Shown: positions 12,491 through 22,455 of the stretch, one piece after another
How the letters are laid out: each line of letters begins with the position of its first letter
Position numbering within the stretch: position 1 is the first letter of the stretch
Assembly (NCBI RefSeq): GCF_051622035.1
Contig: NC_135358.1
Span: forward strand, 5,161,501 to 5,225,500
DNA from: Arctopsyche grandis
Lineage: Eukaryota; Arthropoda; Insecta; Trichoptera; Hydropsychidae
Reading direction: 5' to 3'
Length of the DNA stretch: 64,000 nucleotides
Notes under the pieces: model-generated
The model's input: the letters and a program-made list of their open reading frames with translations, nothing else
What the model was told of the DNA's origin: nothing
Database searches by the model: none
Position numbers and translations under genes: made by a program

Positions 12491-14985
12491 ATGACTAAAA
12501 CGAAAGCTTTCATATATTGCTTTTGTGCAATTTTACATTATTGCATTGGGGATGATCTCGAAGTAAAAACATCCCAAGGTGCCCTCAAAGGAGCCTACTT
12601 TAAAGCTATCGATGGAAAAAAATATACAGCCTTCATGTCTATACCATATGCCCAGCCACCAATAGGACCATTGCGATTTAAGGCAACTATCCAATATAAG
12701 TGAACAATCTTAAAGTGTGAATTATTTCAAACAATATTATTTTCAGGCACCTATCGAAGCCGGGACTTGGGAAGGAGTCAGAGATGCTAGCCAAGATTCT
12801 GGAGCTTGCGTTCATAACCACCCATTTTTTAGAGGCACTGAAGTATTTGGCGATGAAGATTGCCTTTATTTGAATGTTTACACACCGTCGGTGAGCACAC
12901 GACCTTTACTTCAACAATTACAATGTACTGAAGTAGGCACAGATGAATCAATCTTATAATTTAATTAATAGGAGTTTCAAGAGAACTCCCTTTTGCCAGT
13001 GATGGTCATCTATCACGGAGGTGGATGGATGATGGGAACTACGAACAAATTTCTCTACGGACCAGACTTTCTGATGGAACGTGACATTGTCCTCGTTAGT
13101 GTCAATTTTAGGCTAGGTAAATTTAATCGGTAATGAAGTAATACATGTAGATTGCGATTCATCTTCATGGACGCACAAATATCATTTAAATAAAATCTTA
13201 TAGGTGCACTTGGATTACTGTCAACAACGGACGAAGCTGCTCCTGGGAATTGGCTATTCAAAGATCAAAATATGGCTTTAAGGTGGGTTAAAAAGCATAT
13301 AATACACTTTGGCGGTGATCCAAACTTAGTAACGATTTTTGGAGAAAGCGCTCATCACCACATGGTATCTCCAATGAGTCAAGGTCTGGATATATTACTT
13401 TTTATAGTACTTTTTCTTTAAAAAAATATACTCACTGATGAAAATTTATTATTACATCTATTCCAGGACTTTTCCACAGAGCGATATTTCATTCTGGTAA
13501 TGCACTTTCCTTTTGGGGAATCTCAGAAACCGGTCGGGCTCAAAAACAAGCTAAGAAACTTGGTAAAATCATGGATTGTCCTACTGACGACAATGTTAAA
13601 ATGATAGAATGTCTTCGTACTAAAGATGCTAAAGAAATCATGGGCGCTGATACATTACTTTATGTAAGATATGGTTCCTAGTATTATACCAGAACTCGGC
13701 TGTCACGCATTTTGTAACGGTACCCAATTTTCAGGACTGGGATGTTGATCCAATAATTCCGTTCAGACCTGTAGTGGAGCCTCCTAATGAAAATTCATTT
13801 TTGTCTGAAGATCCGAGGGTTTTATTTAAAGAAGGTCGTTTCGCTCAGGTGCCAACAATGCATGGACTCAATGAAAACGAAGGATGCCTCAGATCTGGCG
13901 GTGGGTAATAAACTGAATAAATGGTAGATGTTTTAATTCATTTGTTGTATTAATAAATATTTTACAGCAATTTATACCATACCTGGATACATGGAAGAAT
14001 TCGCTGAGAAGTTCGATGTTTTGGCACCACCTTCGTTTGGATACGAACTTGCAAAAGATCCTGCTGTTATTACCGCAGCTATCAAAGATTTTTATTTAAA
14101 TGGAAATACTATCAATATCAACACAATCATGAATTTAACAGATGTCAGTTTATTTTGAGATATGTACAAACATGCTATGTTTTTTCATATTTTAGAACAT
14201 TTATAATTTCAGATATATACTGACTCATATTTTACTACCGGTTTAGACGAAACATTGGTTTTGTCATTACCAAAGACTTCAGAACCAGTGTATTTGTATT
14301 TTTTTACTTTCAAAGGAAGATTGAGTTTTTCCGTTCCTTTCGGTGACCCTGTACGAGATTATGGTAAAATTTTGGATGTAATTTCTATTCAATGTTTGTT
14401 ACTTAGTATTGATTGTTTTTAAATAATATTACAAATTGAATATTTTAGGAACTTGTCACGGTGATGAATTAATATATTTGTTCAACATTGGAGGTTTTCC
14501 AGCTCTCGAAGGACGAGAAAAAGATGTATCAGATGCGTTCGTTACAATATGGACAAATTTTGCCAAGACTGGGTATGTTGTGCAACACTTTAAGCTTACA
14601 TAAATTGTTACCTTACTTTGAAAAGGTTTTAACTAACAGTTAAAACAAGTGCGGTTAGAACCCTATCAAAATAAGGTAACGAAACACACATTTTAAATAT
14701 CTTATTAAGAAAATAACTACATATATCATACTTCCCTACAACATTATTTTAAAATAGAAACCTATGTACATACATTTAATATTTTTCAGTGATCCTTCAT
14801 CCCCGATTGGTGAAACTAAATTGGGAAACATACCTTCATGGCCCCATTTGGACGCATCCGATTTGTGGAAACATGTTAAAATTAGTGACAAGTTAGAACA
14901 ACACGATGATTTTTTTAAAACTCGAAGACATTTCTGGAGAAGTCTTCCCTTATGGCCCAAACAGAATTCTGCCGTTTATGTATAA
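12491..14985 (+). CDS. Secreted carboxylesterase-like protein, copy 3 (GESAG elbow altered)
   Basis: Ten exons: 12491-12682, 12747-12890, 12972-13116, 13204-13383, 13467-13663, 13735-13900, 13968-14143, 14213-14363, 14449-14572, 14790-14985. They give 556 residues. The signal peptide is [24 protein letters not shown] is at 127-130, Ser209 in GESA and His454 in CHGDE. The acid is Glu335 (NENEG), as in copy 4 and unlike the Asp of copies 1 and 2. The elbow reads GESAHHHMV with the five-residue deletion. Intron 1 uses a GC donor; reading through it would hit a TGA at once, so the GC site is needed. Intron 4 uses a poor GTCTGG donor, as in copies 1 and 2. Thr replaces Met at residue 169 (STTDEAAPG). 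AATAAA is at 15075-15080. Confidence 0.87.
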
Positions 14986-16028
14986 AATGACAAAAAATAA
15001 CTGTATACACACTCATATACATAATATATTCACATTATTAAAGTCTGATCCTCCACCTCCTGCACAACAAATTAAATAAAAAAATCTATTACTCACAAAT
15101 ATTTTTTAGAGCATTTGAAACAGATAGAATTTGATGTATGTATTTTATATGCAGAAATAAATCTTAAAAAAAAAACTCTAATTGTTTCAGTTACTTAGTG
15201 TTATGCTAATTGAAAATATTTTTAGTTTTTTGATTAAGCTCCTGTCTTGTAGTAATAAATTACACTGAGCAATAAAAATCAAGTTTTTTAATTACGAAAG
15301 TGGAGACTAAACAATGTTTAATAAGTTTGAGCCGTTTAATTCAAATATGATAGTAATTTTTGTTTTTTCGCTCACGTTTATGAGATATTTATAGCGTTTC
15401 AAAAAATGCGCAATTTTTTGGCTTTTCTGATCTTTAAATCAAAATGTAATATTTCTGTGCTCAAAAGGAGTATTGAAATCATTAGTCAAGTGTTTTTTCC
15501 ATTGATTTTGATTTTTTATTGCTTTAAAATACCTTTTATTTTCATTTTAAAAGTCAAAAAATAAATATATTTTTTAAACATTCCCATACTATTATGCATT
15601 TATTTGGTCAGTTTTATATACCATTACGATTATAAGCATTATATTTGCAAGGTATATATTCAAATCCAGTGGACCAAACCTAGTAAAAATTTAAAAGTAT
15701 CCACTTCAGTATTTTTTTTTTTGTTTCTTAATATTATCAAAGCACTAAAACTTATCAACTACTATTTTTATTGACGTCAATGCATTATACAAAACACAGG
15801 GGTGGTTTCAAATGACATTTTACAATAATTGGAAAACTACACAATCAAAGACTTAATGCCTAGTGTTTAATACCATATCATTAATTCGTAGTGCATGTTA
15901 TGTAGGTGGACATACAAATTACTATAACTAATATCAATTGTTCTCATCATACTTTATTATTTAATATCACGAACAATATAAATATTGTATTATAAAATAT
16001 GTTGTGCGTCTAAATGGTCAATAATTTA
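14986..16028. other. Intergenic spacer between esterases 3 and 4 with a dispersed repeat
   Basis: The 3' UTR of copy 3 comes first. 15264-15690 is an unclassified repeat shared with 34871-35212. From 15770 the sequence is a diverged copy of the duplicated upstream segment. No gene is seen. Confidence 0.6.
15264..15690 (+). repeat. Unclassified dispersed repeat, copy A
   Basis: It starts 'cactgagcaataaaaa' and matches 34871-35212 over about 340 bases. Shared blocks include 'ttttttggcttt', 'gagtattg-aatca', 'ttgattttgatt...attgctttaaaata' and 'tattatgcatttatttgg'. There is no coding capacity. Element class is unknown; non-autonomous DNA transposon is the simplest guess. Confidence 0.6.
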
Positions 16029-16123
16029 TAAAGGTTCGTTTAAGAATCAAATCCATCGATTAAAATGGTAGCCTTGGCGATTAGTATATCTTAAGCCGAT
16101 TCATGGAAGTAAGCTCAGTACAC
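16029..16123 (+). promoter_or_regulatory. Conserved esterase promoter, copy 4
   Basis: TATATC at 16085-16090 and TCAGT with the predicted +1 A at 16117, 32 bases apart. The block is nearly identical to that of copies 2 and 3, although the coding sequence of copy 4 is the most diverged. Confidence 0.6.
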
Positions 16124-16153
16124 ACCATCAAGTCGTTCCATAATCAGTTGGCT

Positions 16154-19100
16154 ATGACTAAAACGAAAGCTTTCATCTATTGCTTTTGTGCAATTTTGCA
16201 TTATTGCATTGGGGATGCTCCCGAGGTAAAAACATCCCAGGGTGCCCTCAAAGGAGCCTACTTCAATACTATCAATGGAAGAAAGTATGCAGCCTTCATG
16301 TCTTTACCATATGCTCAGCCGCCAATAGGACCATTGCGATTTAAGGTAACCCAATATGAGACAACAATGATATCATATAAATTTCAAATAATACTATTTT
16401 CAGGCACCCATCGAAGCTGGAGCTTGGGAAGGAGTTAGAGATGCCAGCATAGATTCTCCAATATGTGTTCAAACTAATCCATTTTTCAGAAGCAACGATG
16501 TTGCTGGTGTTGAAGATTGTCTGTATTTGAATGTTTACACTCCAGCTGTAAGCACATGATCTTAATTTCACCCATTGCTAAAATATTCATAGACGACTCA
16601 ATCTCATATTTTAATTGATAGGAGTTTAAAGAGAGCTCACTACTGCCAGTGATGGTCTTCATTCATGGAGGTGGATGGATCTCGGGGTCTGGCAAAAAAT
16701 TATACTACGGATCAGACTATCTTATGGATCGGGATATTGTCCTTGTCAGTGTTAATTATCGTCTGGGTAATTTAATTTGAAAATCAGACTTTAATCATAT
16801 TTTAATGTTGGTTCATGTTAACAATATTAAAACTCGAAGGCGCGTTTGGATTGCTTTCAACAATGGACGAAGCTGCTCCAGGAAATTGGCTGTTCAAAGA
16901 TCAAAATATGGCTTTAAGGTGGATTCAAAAGCATATAGTACACTTTGGTGGTGATCCAAACTTAGTCACAATATTTGGAGAAAGTGCTGGTGCTGCCAGT
17001 GTTCACTATCACATGCTGTCACCAATGAGTCAAGGTATGAAGTAAAACAAATTTTTCTGCTTCGCTGCAACTATTCATCGACTAATATTGTATGTACCCT
17101 TTGATTTCAACGGGTGGTTTCGGAAAGGAATTGATACACGAATTAAAATAAAGTTAAGTTAAGTTAAGTTATATATATAAATATAATATAAGGTAATTTA
17201 TAGGCGCGCGCCTACACGTATTAGGGCGAAATCACACAGGGAAGAACGGCACGTCGTGTGCTTGGCTCCGCGCTGTGGGGTCTCCTACATTTCTTAAAAT
17301 ATTGGATACACCGTAATCGATCACTGTCAAGCAAGGATAAATACAAGGATACAATTTTACCGAAAACATTCCAGGGGGTTAATTTAGGAACCGTTCGCCC
17401 GCGTCGAAATGATGAATGAATGTGTGTATGTGTGTACGCTTTCGCGCATCTAACGCTGACCACACCCGTTCCAAGGCAGGCATTCAATATCAGGAGCACA
17501 TGTCAGACGCGCAGGTCCCCACTTCCCCACTACTCCGCGGCTCATCGATAATATCTAGCGTCACGCCACACTTCTATGCATAACTATACTCATGGTATTA
17601 TTTAAAAAAAAAAATTAATATCCATACTTGTCGATGCACCGCACATACTTACAAGCATACGGGCGAAATCAAACAGCGGTGAATGTGGGACGTAGGTTTT
17701 TTTTTTTTGATAGTTTTAAACATATAGAAAAAATGTCGCGTTCATGGGATGCGTACAAGGTATAGTCCTTTCAAAACGTCCAAAATAAAATAAAATAAAA
17801 TTGTATGCCTGTATTTATCCTTGCTTGGCAGTGATCAATAGCGGTTTTAAGAAATGTAGGAGAACTTGTCGACGTTCCACATACCACATCCTGCGCTGTG
17901 TGATTTCACCCTACATCGCGTCTGTTTGTATGATATATACCTATACTATTATACCATTTATTATGACTATTTCAGGACTTTTCCACCGAGCGATATTGCA
18001 TTCTGGAAATGCTCTTTGTTCTTGGGCAATTTCACCACCCGGTCATCCACAAAAACAAGCTAAGAAACTAGGTAAAATTATGGGTTGTCCTATTGATGAC
18101 AGTCTAAAAATGGTAGAGTGTCTTCGTACTAAGAAAGCTGACGAAATCGCAGCCGCTGATAGATTATTTTATGTGAGATATGATTCCAAACACTACACCT
18201 GAGCTCTACTGTCACGCATTTTGTTACCGTATATAATTTTCAGGAATGGGACTTTGATCCGATAGTTCCATACAAAGTAGTAGTGGAACCTCCGAATGAA
18301 AATGAGTTTTTGTCCGAAGACCCAAGAGTTTTGCTAAAAGAAGGTCGTTTCGCACAAGTACCAACAATGCATGGACTCAATGAAAACGAAGGAGCCATCA
18401 GAACCGCTGGTGGGTACTCGACTAAATAAATAGTTGATATTTGAATTCGGTTACTATACAAATGATTATTTAATAGGAATTTTCGGCAAATCTGAATTAA
18501 TGGAAGAATTCGCTGAGAAATTCGATTCTTTGGCACCAGCTTCGTTTGGATATCAAGATTCAAAAGATCCTGCTGTTATTACCGCAGCTATCAAAGAATT
18601 TTATTTGAATGGAATTACTATCAATTCCGATACGTACTTGAATATAACAGATGTGAGTTAGTTTAAAGAATCTATCTACTTTCTTTTAACATACATAACT
18701 GAAAACATTCATGATTTCAGATATATAGTGATTCGAGCTTTACTTCTGGTTTAGACGAATCGCTGAAATTGTCGATGCCGAAAACTTCAAATTCAGTGTA
18801 TATGTATTTCTTTTCTTTCAAAGGAAGACACAGCTATTCACAATTCTTTGGCGACCCTACACGAAATTATGGTAAAACTATAATTAAATGTTAACTTCAT
18901 TGTTTATTTTTAATACTTCATTTTTTATGAACAGTTTTACAAATTAAATATTTAAGGAGCCTGTCATGGCGATGAATTAATATATTTGTTCAGCGGTGGA
19001 CTTTTTCCGGAACTGGAAGGACAAGAAAAGGATGTTTCAGATTCCCTACTTTCAATATGGACAAATTTCGCAAGAACTGGGTGCGTAAATGCATCTTAAA

Positions 19101-19799
19101 ATTATAAATTTATATTATTTTTCTTCCAGCTTATTAAAATCTAGTCGATATGTGAAAAATCCCCTAATTTTTGTTATATATTTTGAACATAAAGTTCAAA
19201 TTACGAAATATAATTATGTGGTGTGAAATCGAAAAATCGCTCACTCAATAAGTTGAATATTGAAAATGCACATTAAGATGTTGCAATAGATTGCATCAGT
19301 AATTCAACTATTTAAATTATCAATTTTTGTCTCAATCAAGGGAAATGCCAATGTATCCTTGCGCCTGTTACTAAGAGTTGGCGCGAACAAATGCGCGTGT
19401 GTAGTGTCGGTAAATAGGTGTATAGCATGCTGACACACTGCATTCAATAATAAAAAAAGATGGCCTGTCCCTTTCGCGCCCGAGAACGCGCCAACTCTCA
19501 GTAACAGACCTGTATGTATGCATAAAAATACCAATTTGAACTTAAATAAAGCTGAAATACTATATATTGAATTTAAGAAATATACAGATTTTATAATTTT
19601 TAGTGATCCTTCATCGCCGGTTCGCGAAACTAAATTGGGTAACATACCGTCTTGGCCAAAATTAGATACATCTGATAAGTGGAAACACGTTAAAATCAGT
19701 GACAAGTTAGAAAAACACGATGATTTATTTAAGGATCGAAGACATTTCTGGAGAAGTCTTCCTTTGTGGCCTAAACAGCATTCCGCTGTTTATGTATAA
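16154..19799 (+). CDS. Secreted carboxylesterase, copy 4 (intact catalytic motifs)
   Basis: Ten exons: 16154-16345, 16404-16547, 16622-16766, 16840-17034, 17976-18172, 18244-18409, 18477-18652, 18721-18871, 18957-19080, 19604-19799. They give 561 residues. This copy has the full GESAGAASV elbow with Ser209, HGGG at 127-130, Glu340 in NENEG and His459 in CHGDE, so a working type-B carboxylesterase hydrolysing carboxylic esters outside the cell is predicted. Intron 1 has a normal GT donor (aag|gtaacc). Sequence is more diverged from copies 1-3 (for example [11 protein letters not shown] against [11 protein letters not shown]), so it is probably nearest the ancestral state. Intron 4 (17035-17975) and intron 9 (19081-19603) are enlarged by inverted-repeat elements. 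The exon 4 acceptor (aactcgaag) has almost no pyrimidine tract. AATAAA is at 19953-19958. Substrate class (odorant, hormone, xenobiotic) cannot be read from the sequence. Confidence 0.88.
17222..17913. mobile_element. Long-TIR non-autonomous DNA transposon in esterase 4 intron 4
   Basis: The left end (tagggcgaaatcacacag) and right end (ctgtgtgatttcaccctac) are inverted. The similarity continues inward about 125 bases, including 'ctcctacatttcttaaaa' and 'caagcaaggataaata' on both arms. A further half-copy of the terminus lies at 17661. No reading frame survives. A diverged copy of the right arm lies at about 63830-63969. No clear target duplication was found. Confidence 0.7.
19365..19507. mobile_element. 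143-bp foldback MITE in esterase 4 intron 9
   Basis: Terminal inverted repeats of about 22 bases (ctgttactaagagttggcgcg at the left, its near-perfect complement at 19487-19507) flank a short centre. The other esterase copies lack it at this intron position. No coding capacity. Confidence 0.7.
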
Positions 19800-19809
19800 T
19801 AGAAATGAA

Positions 19810-20480
19810 GCTTAATAATAACCTTGTAAAAAATTTTGTATTTATGAGTCTGGTCCTGCGGCTTAACATAGCAATTTAATGAAAACTGTTAACTAGATAT
19901 TTTAGAACATTTGAAATATACATTTTGTCATAATTGTAACGTTTGAGAGAAGAATAAATGTTTTGACGTATTAAAATTATCTCAATAATATTTTCCAGTC
20001 ACATTTTTTATTTTAAATACAAAATTAATACAATTTAAATATTTTGGCCATGCCAAGTACCAAAAAAGCCAGTGACATTTTTTTTTTTAAACTTTGGACT
20101 GTTTCTATGCTAAAAAATCAAGATATATTTAATTTAAATATTTCAAAGTCTATTAAAACCATTACAAACAAATTTAACTGTATTTTTTTATTAAATAATA
20201 AAGTGAATAAATAGATACATCTTAGGATGAATATATTTTGATCAATATTTATTTACTAAACGATCAGTATTTTTTATACCAAAATGATCAATATTATATA
20301 TAAAATCTGGTTATTAAAAAATACTTAAATGTTAGTAGGAAACTTAGCTTACTTAATGTATGTAAGTATAATTTTAAAATGTAGTCAATATTAATCAAAA
20401 AAGTAATCAATATTATATTTCATATATGGTTAGTAAAAAACAGAAATGTTAGTATGACTATTTTTGATTGAGAAAACCCC
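19810..20480. other. Intergenic AT-rich sequence after esterase 4
   Basis: The first 150 bases are the 3' UTR of esterase 4. The rest is AT-rich with several near-repeats of 'gatcaatatt...ttagta' (20230-20460). No gene or known element is recognised. Confidence 0.5.
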
Positions 20481-20489
20481 AGTCTTTTA

Positions 20490-21075
20490 TATATTTTACA
20501 GTGAAAGTGACAGTTGTATGATGCGTCGCCGATACGAATCACGCCACCCCACGTCACAACCCCACTCCTCTCCATCCCCACTCAGATGCCAAACTCACTC
20601 GGAAATGGCTCCCACGTTGGAACGCGCAAGGCGAAAAGGTGTCCTCCAGGAACACGTTCTAAATGGAAAACCTGGACGTATTATGTCATAGGGTTCTCCT
20701 GGTTCTAAGGTCCTCATCAAAATGCAGCCAGCTATACGAACTGGCGAGAGAAAACCTGGAGACCCGGTCACAAGGTCCTTCCTCTACGTAGACGGCTTCT
20801 GGCTGTTCCGTAAGCAACGGCGTATGAAGAAGGCGAGAGCTCCAGGAATTATACAGCTACTACTAGACTCGACCGCACGTGTATCCTCGGCTCTCGGGAT
20901 GCAGCTGGGACACACGATTGTGTCCGTTGGAAGTCCGATCAAGAAGAGAGCGCTTCTCGCGCGCGTCCGGAAACTACGTCTGGGGGGTGAGGATCGGTTG
21001 GATGCCAACCCAACCATTGGCATTGCTGCCAACTGAAGGGACGATGGGGAGGTGTAGTGTTACACTATATTAATT
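20490..21075 (+). mobile_element. Probable LTR-retroelement remnant
   Basis: A GC-rich block with clear borders in AT-rich DNA holds degraded reading frames (104 codons at 20722-21036 with no recognised domain). It ends in a purine-rich 'gatggggagg' followed by 'tgtagtgttacacta', the pattern of a polypurine tract next to an LTR start. The LTR is cut off by the following SINE. The assignment rests on this junction alone and is tentative. Confidence 0.4.
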
Positions 21076-21084
21076 TTTAATTTT

Positions 21085-21535
21085 TCAGCAAGCAGTATGG
21101 CTTAATGGTAGCTTGTATGTTTAGCACCAAGTAATCAGTGGGTTTGATCCACCATACTGCTGGTTAGATTTGGGGGTATTTGTGACTCCAAATCGATCGT
21201 TTCTTATCAGAGTTTGCCAATTTTATCTGATCGTTGTTGAAACGGTTCCTCAAAATTGGCAAAAAATCAACTCTCCTGTCATCAAAAATCTTCTGTATTT
21301 ATTGTGTGTATAATTTGTAAAAATTATGTACAAAATCGAAATCCATAGATGTCTCTATGGATTAATTCTGTAATTAATTAATTGTTATTTCGTGTTCTTC
21401 AAATTCTGAAAATACAGTGATTTATGTAATAATAAAATGCTGCATTGTTTGTAATTAATTTAGGAAGTCCAGGAAGGCGCATTGGGGTCTTCCTGGTATA
21501 TGTACATATATCTATGTAAAAATAAAATAAAAAAT
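21085..21535 (+). repeat. tRNA-derived SINE with CCAGGAAG-type 3' hairpin
   Basis: It has an A-box-like 'tggcttaatggtagc', a B-box-like 'gggtttgatcc' and the body shared by this family (gtgactccaaatcgatcgtttc, agagtttgccaattt, gaaacggttcct, catagatgtctc). The 3' tail is an 8-base-pair hairpin, ccaggaag...cttcctgg (21470-21497), followed by A-rich sequence. Confidence 0.75.
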
Positions 21536-21654
21536 ATTTAATTTGAAATGGAAAATATTAATTTTATATGGAAAACCTCTACTGATAATTCTTTAAATAT
21601 AATACTGATCAAAATGTATAAAATACTGATCGTTTAAATACAAGTCAAAAACTT

Positions 21655-21956
21655 ACGGTTCGGTGATTACTAGTCAAATGTGAACCGGTCACAGGACAAC
21701 CGGTCGCTCTAGATCGGTCACACGTGATCACCCGTCACACTAAAACTGGTCACACCCTAAAACTGGTCACGAGAAAACTGGACATACCCTAAAATCGGTC
21801 ACGAGGAAACTGGTTGACCGATTTTAGGGTGTGACCATTTTTCTCGTGACCAGTTTTAGGGTAAGACCAGTTTTAGTGTGACGGGTGATCACGTGTGACC
21901 GATCTAGAGCGACCGGTTGTCCTGTGACTGGTTCACATATGACTAGTAGTCCGTTT
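21655..21956. mobile_element. 300-bp foldback element (near-perfect palindrome)
   Basis: The left half (ggttcggtgattactagtca...) is repeated inverted in the right half (...tgactagtagtccg), with arms of about 145 bases. Inside, the phrase 'actggtcac' and its complement recur many times. The first bases match the ends of the MITEs at 25647, 27391 and 47722, so it is a member or offshoot of that family. Confidence 0.75.
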
Positions 21957-22455
21957 ACCAATCTTACATCGCTTTTTTAATTTCAACTGGCAGCCCAAAT
22001 ACTAAAACAAATATTTTTAATAGATGGCAACAGTGACGATAATTTTGACAGTTGTGTAGTGTGGCCGCTATTACTGTCATTTTCCCGACATCACATAGTA
22101 TGACTAATAACGGTAGGAATGCACGATGCCTTTTTGACCACAACTAATGAAAAACACCCCTTTCCTTGTATATTTATCATTCAAAATATTCCAATTCCAA
22201 TATTCCAATATTGGCTCTACTTAGTTGATATATGATATGAAGAAGAGAATTGCCAATTTTTTTTATTACCTGAAACTGAAAATATTGGCGAATCATCAAT
22301 TTCAGCTCATTCATATTAAATATACTCTCAACATTATACTGATAATTTAATATTTTTAAACATTTTCATTATTTTCTAAATTATATTTATTTATATTTTC
22401 AAATCTAAAGCCTATTATAGTCTGTATGTAAATCTAAATTGTATTTCTAGCAAGC

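Noticed and set aside
5303..19799. Juvenile hormone esterase identity for the cluster
   Set aside because: The JHE signature GQSAG is absent; the motif is GESAG or GESAH, so only a general carboxylesterase name is justified.
20722..21036. 104-codon frame as a host gene
   Set aside because: GC-rich block ending in a polypurine tract and LTR-like start; more likely a retroelement remnant.
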